A stretch of DNA of 64,000 bases, taken from Viola odorata (Eukaryota; Streptophyta; Magnoliopsida; Malpighiales; Violaceae). The notes under the pieces were generated by a model, which did not search any database, was not told where the DNA came from, and saw nothing but the letters and a program-made list of their open reading frames with translations. Below are positions 11,989 to 23,666 of this stretch, one piece after another (the stretch's first letter is position 1; each line of letters starts with the position of its first letter). A program made the translations under genes and the position numbers. The stretch lies in the NCBI GenBank assembly GCA_963691705.1, contig OY829537.1:62100304-62164303 (forward strand), in the 5' to 3' direction.

Positions 11989-12750
11989 GCGTTGGAATAT
12001 GGGTTTTCATTAAACACTAAAATGATGTGTTTTTGTTCCAAACTGCGTCGTTTTGAAAGAAAATAGAAAGAAATAAAGAATTTTTTTCATTTCTTAGTTT
12101 TATTATAGGGAATTTATATGTTTTTATTTTCTTTCAAGTGGTTTATTGGAATTGAAATTGTGTTATAATGATAATAATATATTTTTTAAAATGATAATAT
12201 TATTGTTAATTATATTAATAGTTAGGTAGCTAAGTTTTTTAACAACATATCAATAATAAGAGTTTGTCATGAATTTATAAATGAAACTCTTATAATATAT
12301 ATTTTTTCTATTGACAAGATTCGAATTTGAACCATGTTTAATTTATTAAAAAATATTTTAAATAAATATTTTAAAAAATCACGCTAGATATCATTAATTG
12401 TCATTAAATATTACAAGAATATAAGTTGCATTTCTCGATTTATTCATAACGTTATTTATCAAGAATAAATAACTTGTGGAAGCCAAAGTTAGTTTTTAAT
12501 TTATTGTACGATGTGTCAAGATTAATATCATCTTTCAATTAACTACTTTCAATTGATCTATAGTCTAATATATAAAACCACGACTCCTTGAGAGTTTTTT
12601 TTCTCTGAATTAAATATCTTATTATTTTTTTTAAAATCCAATTATACAAAACACATGTTTCATTTGATACTTTTACGACTTGTTTGGTTGCCCGTAATGA
12701 ACCACATGAAATGTGAATGGATTCTATGGAGGTAGGGAGTGAGAATTATG

Positions 12751-12822
12751 GGGTAAGGGGATTCAAACCCCTTCCCTTTAGTGAGAAAACTTAACCTTTT
12801 GCCATTGAGCCAAAGTGTTAAC
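12751..12822 (-). repeat. tRNA-like module 2
   Basis: Minus strand: TTTGGCTCAATGGCAAAAGG (A-box-like) ... GGGGTTTGAATCCCC (B-box-like). It has the same orientation as module 1 and is again followed by a GATATA/TATATA stretch and the CCGGTTC-rich terminus. Confidence 0.5.
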
Positions 12823-13079
12823 TTGATATAAATAAATAAATATATATAAAAAATTTCGGTTCCCCCGGTTCTATGGTTCGGTTTACGGATTTTGCTAGGA
12901 GTAGAACCGGACAAAACTGAAAATTTTCAGTTCTGCTACCAGTAGAATCGGACTAAACCGGAACTTTTTAGTTTGGTCCGGTTCGGTGCAAAATGCTCCG
13001 GTTCCGATTCGGTTTCCAGTTCAGTCCGATTTTCTTACACCCCTACTGAGGGTTCCTAAGCTCCCGACAGTTCCAAAAT

Positions 13080-13600
13080 AACAGACTCATGGCGCTTAGC
13101 GGGGTTGCTCAGCAACCTCCGTTTGAACCTCATTCTCATCCTCATCCCAATGCACCACTTTGGTCCTCTTGTGCAAAGTAGATGACGGGTCCCCATTATC
13201 ATCCTCATCAAGGACAACCACCCCCATTTTTTCAATTAATTTTGCTTTTGGGATGGGGGGCCACACCATCCTTCCATGCCATGGGACCTACTAAGTGTCG
13301 CACACTTTTCTGAGCAGTGCAGACCATCTTTACAAAGTGAGTAACCAACCTCTTATTTCGTCCTGCTACATAACCCACATGTCTCTTGGCTCCTTCTATT
13401 AACTCAGCAACATTAAAATTATCCCCATCATTAATCATATCAGACAACAGAGGGATAAATTCCTAAGCGTCCTTTTATAGGTCTTCATCTTCCTCTTCTT
13501 CCATTCCAGCACTAATCTGGTCCATTAAGGTTAGCCTAGAGCCCATCCCACCAGCCAGGCCAGCATTCAGGCCCTCCTTAGGTGCCTACCATCACCAGGC
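13080..13600 (-). pseudogene. Unrecognised minus-strand ORF remnant
   Basis: One minus-strand frame from about 13525 reads MDQISAGMEEEEDEDL, a TAG, KDA, a TAG, then 71 open codons (FNVAELIEGAKRHVGYVAGR...). It is acidic at the start and more basic later. Both early stops are TAG. It could be the structural ORF of a retroelement, but I do not recognise the domain. The right side (13600-13890) is GC-rich and open in two plus-strand frames that look like shadows of the same unit. Confidence 0.35.
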
Positions 13601-14097
13601 CGCGTCATGGGCCGTGAAGCCTCCACCGACCCAGGCGCTGGCTGCGAACCACGCGGCCCAGCCGTGTCGCCCGCGTCCAGCGCTCCTTCCTCCAGCGGCC
13701 CATCTGGCAGCAATTGGGGCCCAAGCGCGTCGCCCTCTAGGTCGTCCCACGCGGCCCATCAACATGCAGCCTACCGTGCCTCTTTCCTTGCAGCCGGCCC
13801 ACCTTCAGCCTTCAACACTCTCTCCATCTGTTCGGGTGGGCTGAATGTATTGAAGCCCAACCGCCAAACACTGCCACCACACCCACTCTTGTAAATTTTC
13901 CAAATTCATTACAACTGGGCTTAGCCCAACAGCTAACCCCTTTCCCTTTTACATATTACTACCCCTACTTACACAGTAAATGATTCAACTGAATTGAGAA
14001 GGTGGGTTTCAAGAGCAGTAAAATCGTGGTCACCCTCATTTAAGTGATTCACTAACTCACTTTCAATAACCACCTTTCTCAATCTCTCCACTACTTG

Positions 14098-17000
14098 GGG
14101 TCTGTTTGGCGTTCCAGTTCAGGCTGGAAATGGTCAGTGGGAAAATGTTCAGTGGGAAAACGACATCTGGGAAACGGAGTGTGCTGTTTGGTAACAAATT
14201 TGTAAAAGTTTAGTGGGATACCTGAGGTGTTTGGTAAAACAGTTTTCCAAAACTAATGTTTGGATGTAAAATGACCATAAAGGGCATAATTCATTTTAAG
14301 TGTTATAATTAATGTTTTTATTATCTTTATATATATTTTTAATCAATTTATTTATAATCTAACATCTAATAATATTTATCTATATACCATAAATAAATTA
14401 AACTCATTTAAATCATAAATAAATTAAAATTTATTAATAGCATAAAAAATTTGAGTATTTTGAAATTGTATAGTTAATTATTTAATTGACTACTCTTAAT
14501 TTGAGTTTTTAATATCATAAATAAATAAAAGATATTTATCTAATATAATAGAAAAATAAAACATATTTGGAATTACATGAATAACTTACATATTTCGTTT
14601 TTTTTAAGTAATCAAAACAATTGTTAGATTATAATCATTGTAAAATTATTAATTAAACTACTCTTAATGATTATCAACCAATCATTCGTAATTTAATTAA
14701 TTTGCATGGAGTATGACAAAGTTTAAAAATTAACTCCTTCAATTTAATTTACATATACACATATACATACTTCTCCATCTTTTATCATCAACAATAACTA
14801 AAATAAAACAATTAGCACATGGGGAATTAAGCAATTACTTGTAAATTTCATTATTATCATATGCTTCAATGCTTGTTTCAATTTTGATATATACCAAAGT
14901 GTCATCGTTTTACAAATTATCAATTGAAAGGGATTTGCTATTTAAAAACAGAACGTTTACAAGTGTCAATGCTTGTTGCCAACCTAAGTACCAAGTGACA
15001 ATGCTTGTTGCACAACTAACTACCAAGACTATACTACAACACCAATGCCTCTCTTTTGTCCTAGGATTTTCACATGATTTCACCATTTCAAGAGGATGCT
15101 GGTTTTCCATCCTTCCTTGGATTGCCTACTGCGGTGAGAATCCGTGGATTGCCGCAAGCTCAATGTGTTCACCATCGATTACCATCCAGTTCTCGTAGTG
15201 CACAAACTTCGGTATTAACTGCACATAGACAACCGCATTAACATTTACAACGTTAGAATCCACAATGTTATTCAAAGGAAGTAAAATTGGTAACTAAATT
15301 GTGCAACTATGTTGCCTTTACCCTCCCCTATCAGTTATTATGCATCTAAATTCTGTGTTCCCTAAGCTAGTAATGCGCAAGTTTAGCAGCACATATATGT
15401 CAACTCAAGCAAAAAGCACACATAACTATTCATTCACAAAAAATAATGAAGACGTATAGTTTCCATCAGAATGCACATAGCCTGCAACTTTTGACTTCCT
15501 CAATGTTTCTAATCATAGTTATAGATCTTAAACAAAACTATTCTAAGGCATAGATAATACTGGTAAAGTTATGTTTAACTCATGGACCTACACAAGAGTT
15601 GAGACAATCAAGAAGTATCGACAGTATTCTTTGTTCTTTTTTTCTGTTTTCTACATTTTTTCCTTTATTTGATAAAGCTCATTTATTTAAAGTGTAAGGA
15701 ACCAAAATGACAAAAATAGAGTGCTTATGCATTCCCAATTCATCCCCACCCTTTCAACCTAACACTGGAAAGCAATTAAATGACGCACCAGCACAGCCTC
15801 AAGCTTTTGCAATTCGAAACTCATTATGACTCATATTAATTAATCAACTATTACTAGTAAGCAGACAAGAATATGCTGTCGAAATTAACCAATAAAATGT
15901 AGCGAAACAAGCAACGGAAGGCTATCGAAACAAGCACAAAAGCTGGCAAAAAAAGAGCATGAAAATGGGCAGAAGAACATGCGTAAAAACCAACCAAACA
16001 AGCATGAAAATTGGCGGAAAAACAAGCATGAAAACCAGCCACAAACAAGCACACATTAAAGCAACATTTGAGCAGCAATTTAAACATCATTTTGACAGCA
16101 TTTTGGCAACACAAACAAGCAACGAAATGAGCTACAATTGGGCATTAAATGGACTGCACTTTGACAGCAAAAAGAACCACATCTCAAGCAACGATTCAAC
16201 AGCAAAAAGAATAGCCTTTCGGCAGCAAAACGAGCATCATTTCGACATCAAAATGAACACCACATTGACAGAAAAATGAGCATGAAAATAGCAGCAATAT
16301 GAGTACGAAATTGACAGCAAACGAGCATGATTTTAACAGCTAAATGAACAGCCTTTCGGCAGCAAAAATTAACACTAATTTGACAGCAAAATAAGCATGA
16401 ATTTAGCAACAAACGGGCATGGTTTCGGCCGCAAAATGAGCAGCCTTTTGGCACCAAAATTTAACAACGAAATGAGTAACAATTGAGCACTAAAATGGCA
16501 GCAACGCAACCAGCAGCAAGCACAACAAACAAATTCTAATTAAAATAAATAATTGACAAATAAGAAAAAGGAAATTACTCGGTGACGACGGTGAGAGAAT
16601 CCGGCTGGTATTTGGAGGAGATCTGGCGATGGAGGAAGAGGCTGGTCGGGAGACTGCCGGCGGCGATGGGTGGTACGGCTGCGGCTGGGAGAGGAGATGG
16701 AGTAGATCGGATCCCAGCTGGGTTTGAGAGAGAGTTGGTGGAGCAGGGTTTGAGAGGGTGGTTGGCGAGGGTGAGAGAGGAGAAGGCAGCAGCGGTGAGG
16801 CTGGGCGTCGACGGCGAGGAGAGATCGGCAGAGGGTGAGAGAGAGAGAGGTGGAGCTGCGAATTCGGTGAAGGAAGGAGAGAATGAGGAGAATGGGAAAT
16901 TTAACAAAATTATATAGTAGGTACAATTGTAATTACCAAAGACAAGGAGGGGTATTTTTGTCCACAAATAACCCACACCCTCATCCCGCAAATGAGGATT

Positions 17001-17176
17001 TTCCTAGTTTTGGGAATTTGGAATTTTGGACCATTCCGGAAATGAGCATTTTTCAGGGTTTCCAACCCAAATTTTCTTCATTTCACCTTGCCAATGGTGT
17101 TTACCAAACACCAATAATCCAGTTTGGGTCTGGAAATATTCATTTGGGTGCCCAAACCCAAATGCCAAACAGCGCC
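14098..17176. mobile_element. PIF/Harbinger-like (Tourist-type) element, TSD TTG
   Basis: The left end GGGTCTGTTTGGCGTT and the inverted right end GGCGCTGTTTGGCATT form imperfect terminal repeats of the 'GGGxCTGTTTGG' type. Both flanks carry TTG (14095-14097 and 17177-17179), a 3-bp duplication as expected for this superfamily, although TTA/TAA is more usual. The 3.1-kb interior has no identifiable transposase. It holds an AT-rich block (14280-14830), a coding-like patch on the minus strand (15200-14910), a degenerate short repeat (15860-16500) and a CT-rich exon-like block on the minus strand (16880-16580). Confidence 0.6.
15860..16500. repeat. Degenerate tandem repeat of about 20-25 bp
   Basis: Variants of ACAGCAAAATGAGCATGAATTTG recur along about 640 bp, with frequent TTTCGGCAGCAAAA and GAGCATGA words. 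The spacing is irregular, so this is an old or slippage-derived array. Open frames across it (for example 15959-16279) are low-complexity consequences of the repeat. Confidence 0.6.
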
Positions 17177-17179
17177 TTG

Positions 17180-17627
17180 ATCCTCCATGGACTCATTACC
17201 ATTACCCCTATCCTCCATATGGCAAACCCACTACCCTCATGCCTTCTAGGTTCGTATGAAAATTCCACGATATAGTACATGCCAAAGAAAAGAAAAAATG
17301 TGAAATCTTCCATAAAAAGAATACAAACTTGATATCATGTCATATACATACCATAACGGTTCATGGCATGTACATACCATGCCCGATTCATTTGTCAAAA
17401 CAAGATCATCCAAGTCCAAGGGTTTACAAAACCAAAATCGGTGGAGATGAATCGAATTGAACAAAAACCAAAGCATGCATGTGGTCAAATTACAAAAGCT
17501 TGGACCAAATCATCAATATAATATAATAATAATATTAGATGTTACCGTAATTTTGTAAAATAAAAGAGCTAAAATACTCTACTCATCCAAAATTTAGATT
17601 TTAATTTTTCCCAACTGATTATATATG
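17180..17627. other. Unassigned spacer
   Basis: No repeat ends or domains recognised. The 80-codon minus-strand frame at 17246-17488 has no family features. Confidence 0.3.
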
Positions 17628-19165
17628 GGTAAAATATTTTAAGGTTCTTAAAATATATATATGTAATTTTAAACGTTAATCCCTAACGTTTGAACCCCCA
17701 AGTTTCTGATATATCGAAACGTCTTAAACTTTAGTACATGCTGTTAGAATTTCCGTTAGAAACCTTAATGGTGTATTAAAAATAATTTTTTATATTAAAA
17801 TTTATAAAAAATCATAAAATATAAAAAAATATAAAAAACGAAGATTGAACTTTTTTTTGATAATATTTTTCATAATTAAAAAAATAAGAAAAATAAGAGA
17901 AAGTGATAAATTATAAAATTATAAGTTTTCTGAATCTTTTATATATCCTTTTAAAATTTTATTCACGAGATTTAATAGTTATAATTAATTATTAATAAAT
18001 TCAAAAAAAAATCCATCTCTAGTTTTAAATTTTCCACATTTTTTACAAAATTCTTTATATATTTTATGATATTTTTATGTTTTTATACTATTTTTTGTAT
18101 TTTTTATAATTTTTACTTTCTTCTATCTATCTTGGTTTTAATTATTAAAAAATATTATAAGAAAAAAATTTGATCTCATTTTTCTGAATTTTTTATAAAT
18201 AATATTTTAATATAAAAAACCATTTTTCAATATGCGTGTACATACAATTTTTCCTAAAATAGGAGAAAATTACACGTGTCAAATTACAAATGTTGAATAT
18301 AGAGTAAAAGTGGTTTTTCTTCTCTTGATTCCTCTGATTAATGAATCGGTCTTCACTCCATATTTGGATTTGAACTTGAGTTGGTGATTGACGGACTTGG
18401 CCTTGAATCAGCTTGTAATCCGTGGTTGATTTGAGAATAAATCGGCCTTGAATCAGCTTGTGGCTCCTACGGTTGATTTGAGAAGAACCGGTTTTGAATC
18501 ATCTTGTGGCTCCTCCTTGATTTGATTTAAGAAGAAACCGGCCTTGAATCAGCTTGTGGCTTCTTCTTGATTTGATTTGATGTGGTTGAGAGAAAACTGG
18601 CCTTGAATCAACTTGTGGCTTCTCCTTCTTTCTTGAAGACGATCTGCTTCAGTTCTTGATCTTCGCAGCACTTCTTTTCTCCAAGAAAATCTCCTCCCTT
18701 CACCTTCTGATGAAGCCTCTATTTATAGGCTCACAAGGGTGATTTTGGAATTGGAAAGATGACATGTGTCTTCATCTCATTGGTCCAAATTGTAACCGTC
18801 GTTATTAATTAATTTACATATTAATTAGTAATTGAATATCACTTAATTTGACATTTAATCAAATTAATAAAATATTAGATGAGTTTTAGTCCCTCCAAAT
18901 ATGAGTTTGTTGATGGGCCTCGACCAAATAAGTCTCATGGATTTTGGTGAATGAGTTTCGTGACTCTTTATAATTTGGACCGTATATTTTAAGATGGTTT
19001 GCACTTTTAATGTCTACAATGCCGATGGGATTCAGATGAAAATTATAACTGCAATAACTAAAATTTAATATGTTACAATATATTAAAGACTAAAATTTGT
19101 GAAACAAAACATTAGTGACTAAAATTTAAGAGTACTATGGACTTAATGTTTTACCCATTTATATT
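17628..19165. mobile_element. Possible TIR element of unknown superfamily
   Basis: ATATATGGGTAAAATATTTTAAGG near 17631 and the inverted word AAATGGGTAAAACATTAAG at about 19159-19141 could be imperfect terminal inverted repeats. The interior is AT-rich on the left (17640-18300), with a tandem repeat (18376-18640) and gene-like TATA and UTR-like sequence to its right. No target duplication is clear and no transposase is seen. Confidence 0.35.
18376..18640. repeat. Tandem repeat of about 55-60 bp
   Basis: The block CGGCCTTGAATCAGCTTGTGG, followed by a CTCCTxxTTGATTTGATT stretch, recurs five times (about 18394, 18441, 18484, 18538 and 18597) with unit length varying around 45-60 bp. Copies differ mainly in length of the TTGATTTGATTT segment. 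Confidence 0.75.
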
Positions 19166-19214
19166 TCTAATATGGTGGCTCACAAAGTCTTTCCTTATCT
19201 AAGAACTTCCCCAA

Positions 19215-20340
19215 ATGAAAAAGAATCATTTCATGGCCATCAAATTGGACATGAACAAAGCCTACAATAGGGTCGATTGGAACTTTATGGGGGTCGTGTT
19301 GAGGGGGCTAGGGTTCTGTGGAAAATGGATAAATTGGGTGTGTCACGTGTCACCACCGTCTCCTACTGGATTCTCATCAATTGGAAGCGTTCATCCAACT
19401 TTTTTTTCAAGTGCGGTCTCCGCCAAGGGGATCCTCTTTCCCCATATCTATTCTTTCTTGTTGAAGAAGCATTATCGAAGAGGCTTAGTGCTACTGAAAA
19501 TAGAGGTGATTTAAGTGGATTAAAGATCAAGACGTCCAGCCCTACTGTTACTCATCTTATGTTATGCAATGCTTTAGGCTCCCTCTTGCTTTTAGTGACA
19601 GTATTTCTGCAGCTATCAGGAGGTTTTGGTGGGGTGAGAAGAATGGAAAAATTAAAATGGCTTGGGTTGATCGGAGGAAAGTAACAAAGTCAAAGATGGA
19701 GGGTGGGTTGGGTATGAAGGACAAGGGGATCTTTAATAAAGCTCTCATAGTAAAAGTTGCCTGGAGAATCTTGCCAAAACCAAATTTTATGTGGGTTAGG
19801 GTGTTAAAGATTGTTTATAGATTGTTTATTAAAGACAGAGATGCCTCTGACCCCTCGATCTCTTCTTCTATTATTGCTGATCTTAGCTGGAATGATAGGA
19901 TCTGGGGAATTAAGATAGGTGCGGTGAGAAGGAGACTGCAGAGCATGTGTTTTTCCGTTGTGGAATAGCTAGATCGCTCTGGTTTGGAAGCAATATTGGG
20001 TATATGAACCTTGAGCACCGGGACTCGGTGGGTTCTTGGTGAGACAAAGTGTTGAGAGTGCTAAAAGCAGGGGGCTGCTATAAGTCGCCCTGCACCCTTA
20101 AATGGTTCCTGTGGGGTCTATGGAAAGCAGGAATTTGAAGGTTCTTGAAAAGACAACCCTCAAGCCTTAAGAAATCGTCTCCTGGTGCAAAGTTAACTGC
20201 GGTGGCAGAGCCTGTTCTGAATGGGAGTGTTGGCGCCTCTAATCACAGGTGGTCTCAACTGCGACCTTGGCGCTAAAAGTTTGATGGACATTGGTGTTGT
20301 AGCTAGGGACCATCGGTGCATCTACAGTGGGGGGCGATGG
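19215..20340 (+). pseudogene. L1-type LINE remnant (reverse transcriptase plus 3' region)
   Basis: The fragment encodes an L1-like reverse transcriptase core split over two frames: IKLDMNKAYNRVDWNFM, then LRQGDPLSPYLFFLVEEALSKRL. A jump near 19560 skips the FADD catalytic-aspartate segment and continues with RRFWWGEKNGKIKMAWV and GGLGMKDKGIFNKALIVK, the usual region downstream of the polymerase. After about 19930 a zf-RVT-like string (AEHVFFRCGIARSLWFGS) appears. The 5' endonuclease and ORF1 are missing and several frameshifts are present. It is a dead, 5'-truncated, internally deleted copy. Confidence 0.8.
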
Positions 20341-20739
20341 AAAAAAATATACTCGTCCCCACTAAAATAAAAAATTTACTTATGAGTTTAATAATTTTTT
20401 TTAAAAAAATCTACAATTTTGAAGTTTGAATCGGTACCAACTCACTAAACTATAACTAATAGTGTGTACATTGGTCAACCCTAAAAAGTAAAATACTCAT
20501 AGGAAAAAAGTTCATACAAAATAATTGAATCTATAACTTTTTCCTTAAAGAGTGAGAGCGCTAAACCACTCGCACCAACTATAAATGTGAATAACCTAAA
20601 ACATAAACTTATAATGAAAATGATTCAATTAATAATTCTAATTTTTTAAAATTATAAAATCCTTATATTATTTTAACATGTATTTTTTTTTTATTTCACC
20701 AACTTTACTTTACTTTTCCGTCACCATACTCAAGTGTTC
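20341..20739. other. Unassigned spacer with a weak tRNA-like stretch
   Basis: At 20540-20585 the minus strand reads AGTTGGTGCGAGTGGTTTAG, resembling a tRNA A-box region, but the expected B-box is weak (ATAGATTCAATTATTT). It may be a decayed SINE or related to the tRNA-like modules elsewhere. Confidence 0.25.
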
Positions 20740-20747
20740 ATCATTAC

Positions 20748-21740
20748 TAGGGGTGTTCACGGGTCGGGTCGGATCGGTTATAAACCCAACCCGTCACCGA
20801 TCCGCCCGAAATTTAGCAGGTCGGTTATAACTATATATAACCGCGGGTTCGCGGGTGTGGCGGGTCGGATCGGTTATCCGCGGGTTGGCGGTTATATTTC
20901 TGGGCCTAAATGATGGGCCGGGCTTAACAAAAAAAAACCATTAACAAAAAACACAGCCAATAAACCCTAAAACACAAAACCAAAATATATTCTCCACCTA
21001 GCCGTCAACACCTTCGGCCACCCAAATCAAAATCAAGATTCAAAACCAAATACAATCCGTACCAAACAAACATAAATCAAACTCGTACATAAATTAAACC
21101 CGTTTCAGGGAATCGGGAGAATAAATGCAAAATACAAATCGACAGAAAAAAAGAAGAAAAAAAGAAGAAAATCAGAAAATAAGAAAGATGAGACTGAGAT
21201 ATTGATCATTCTGCACGCCGTCGGTCCGGTTTTGGCGGGTGGTTTGGTGGCGGTGAGGTGGTTCGGCGGTGGTTGGTGGTTCGACGGTGGTTGGTGGTTT
21301 GGGCGGTGGTCGGTTCGACGGTGATGTGACTGTGGTTGGAAAGTTCGGCGGTGGTGATGGTGGAGGAGGCCGAGAGGGTGAAGAGATTGTGGCGGTGAGG
21401 TGGTTCGGCGGTGGTGAGGTGGTTATGGTGATGGCAGTTTGGAGAGGGAGAGCCAGGAAGAAGAAAGAAGGAAGAAGAGAAGAAAAGAAAAGAAAGGAGC
21501 GGCTAAAACGAAAGAAAGGAGAAAGAGATGCTTATATACTTAGGGTTAGGATTAGGGTCGGGTCGGGTCGGTTATTTTGCAATATATGTAAAATTGACCC
21601 TCGAACCGACCCGCTACTGAATGAGCGGGTCGGTTATGTATCTGTAAATGGGCGGGTTGGCGATTTTTTAGCTTTTGACGGGTCGGGTCGGTTGGAGTTG
21701 ACGAGTTGGGCGGGTTGGACGAGTCAAATGTTCAGCCCTA
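20748..21740. mobile_element. hAT-superfamily non-autonomous element, TSD ATCATTAC
   Basis: 993 bp bounded by a perfect 8-bp duplication, ATCATTAC (20740-20747 and 21741-21748). Ends: TAGGGGTGTTCACGGG and ...TGTTCAGCCCTA. Subterminal arrays are GGGTCGGGTCGG / ACCCGACCC words. The interior right half is a GGTGGTCGG-rich, purine-biased block that gives a long but compositionally simple open frame (21269-21784). This may be captured 5'-UTR or first-exon sequence read in reverse. Confidence 0.8.
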
Positions 21741-22192
21741 ATCATTACTTTAATTTTTATTTGTTACATTTAAACTATCTATAGAAAACAAAATTTAGAG
21801 ATACAAGTTTCCAAATTATTTATATATTTACTTAATTACATTTAACTCATTAGTATATACTATTTTATATACGTGATTTATCACTTTATAATTGTATTTA
21901 GAAAAAAAAGTTGTACTCTTTGCAAAGGATTTTTTTTAGAATAATGCTTGGGAGAATAATTATTTTACAAAGTTGTATTAATTGATGTGTTAAGGTATGA
22001 TTAGAGTTTATCCCTTTCTAATTAGGTTATATTTTTATTTTTATTTAAATAAATAATTACCACGTGAATGTGAACATAACACATGTAATTTTAATATAAA
22101 GTTAATAAAAGTATTAGTATCTGTAGCATAATTTTTTTTACATATATAGAAGAAACAAAACCATCAAGAAACAAATATTTGTTAGTATATAA

Positions 22193-23050
22193 TAGGGATG
22201 ACAATTGGGCGGGTATGGAACGGGTAAACACTATCCATGCCCGCACCCGCAAATTTGCTGGTAATCCATAACCGTACCCGCATCCATATGGAGCGAGTAA
22301 AGGAAGAGTAATTATACCCGCGGATAACCCGCGAATATCCGCGAATATCCGCAAATTTATTTGAATTTCAAATTTCAATCAAATTAATATATAAAATAAA
22401 TCAATCTAATTTAATAACAATACCACACAATAATACGATACACTATTCCAACATGATTTTTTATTTTTCGTTTGCAAATAAACAAAAACCTGATTTTAGA
22501 GAAAATAAAAACTTGACCATTTGTTTTTATTTTAAAAGCCCCAAAAGAAAGTATATTCAAATTGTAAAATAAAAAAAAAAAATAAGACTCACGAGTTTAG
22601 AGCCGTTTCATAAATTTAAAGAAGTACGAAGCAATGCTTTTTTTCCAAAGATAAATAAATACTATAGTGTTATTTTGAGGAAGGATCATCACGTGGATTA
22701 TAATTGGTAGAAAAGAAAATTAACCTTAAATTTTATTTTTTTATTAAAAAAATGGTTATATAATGTTTCATTATTAGAAAGCCTCGTGGTGAAAGAAATT
22801 ATCAAACTAGCTTCTTCTAGGTTCTACAATAAGTGTCTTATATATTATATATATTGAATTAATTATATTGTGGGTATTTAGTGCGGGTATTGGAGCGGGT
22901 AAGTACTATACATATCCACATCCATACCCGTACTTTACGGGTGCAGATATATCCATACTCGTAAAATATCCATAATTTATGGGTAATATCCACCCACAAT
23001 TGCGGATATTGGACGGATATTCATATCCGCGGACGGAATTGTCATCCCTA
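22193..23050. mobile_element. hAT-like non-autonomous element with perfect 14-bp TIRs
   Basis: Left end TAGGGATGACAATT is exactly inverted at the right end (23037-23050). Subterminal words are GCGGGTA / TACCCGC and AATATCCGCG. The interior is AT-rich without a transposase. The left flank TTAGTATATAA recurs on the right as CTAGTATATAA but four bases away from the end, so a simple 8-bp duplication is not seen. Confidence 0.7.
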
Positions 23051-23600
23051 TGCCTAGTATATAAATAACAATACAGAAAACATACAGTTAATTTTACATA
23101 GTTAAAATAATTAAAGAAAAAAATCTTTCACTAGTATTTTGCTAGGAAAATTAGATAACAATTTCCCCATTGAGAAATTTTTCTAGATTCGTCACTGGTA
23201 GGGATTTTACAGAGTAATTAGTGATGATCTTTCTTTCACGATGCAGGTGACTTCCATCATGGTGGCAGTATGGCAGAAGCTTATGCTGTCCGAGAAGCTT
23301 GCATCCTGACAAAAAATCAATGCTCATTCTATCATATCTCAAATCAACAATGCTCACTTGAGAAATTCTTTTTCCAGTTGGACTTTTGAGTATATGAATA
23401 TCAATCGGGAAAAAACAAAGCAGCTGATCAAAGTAGTATTTAGGAAAATAAGAAGAAATTAAATGTGGACGACGTCGTTTCGTTATAGTAATAAGAAAAA
23501 AAAAAGCGGCAGTTCTTTGGTTAACGATAACAAATCTGGTTACTCTCCTACTTTCCACGGCGAACTGGTGAAAGAGGTGTCAAGTGCTAGCAGAGTAGTT
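23051..23600. promoter_or_regulatory. Probable promoter region of the bromodomain gene
   Basis: This is the only stretch between the hAT-like element ending at 23050 and the first likely transcribed exon of the host gene. No convincing TATA box stands out. A 135-codon minus-strand frame (23558-23151) lacks recognisable features and is probably chance. Confidence 0.3.
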
Positions 23601-23666
23601 GCAGCTGAAGCAACAAAATATTCTAAACCCTAATTGTAACCAGAGATTTAGTAAAGGTATATGTAT
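23600..23666 (+). other. Likely 5' UTR exon of the bromodomain gene
   Basis: A splice-donor-like AAAG|GTATATGT follows GAGATTTAGTAAAG near 23650-23657. The next exon opens after the acceptor TATATTTTTCAG at 24279. No ATG that would open the frame lies in this exon, so the start codon at 24327 in the second exon is favoured. The exon's 5' limit is not visible from sequence alone. Confidence 0.4.

Larger units (their letters stand above)
11537..13045. mobile_element. hAT-superfamily non-autonomous element, TSD CTGAGGGT
   Basis: The 1,509-bp element is flanked by a perfect 8-bp duplication, CTGAGGGT, at 11529-11536 and 13046-13053. Ends are TACGGGTATAACC on the left and ...TTACACCCCTA on the right (TAGGGGTGTAA when inverted). 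Both subterminal regions (about 11545-11700 and 12855-13035) are packed with CCGGTTC / GGTCCGG words. There is no transposase frame. The centre is AT-rich and includes a (TA)n tract and two tRNA-like modules. An 8-bp duplication with TAGGG ends is typical of hAT transposons. Confidence 0.8.

Noticed and set aside
14910..15200. Minus-strand coding-like patch as Harbinger transposase
   Set aside because: A stretch reads WMVIDGEHIELAAIHGF, but no DDE or Myb/SANT motif could be placed, so I did not call a transposase.
21269..21784. 171-codon Gly/Val-rich open frame
   Set aside because: It is built from GGTGGT-type simple sequence, lies in a hAT-like element and continues past the element end; compositional artefact.
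23151..23558. 135-codon minus-strand ORF upstream of the bromodomain gene
   Set aside because: No family features and it overlaps the likely promoter region; probably chance.
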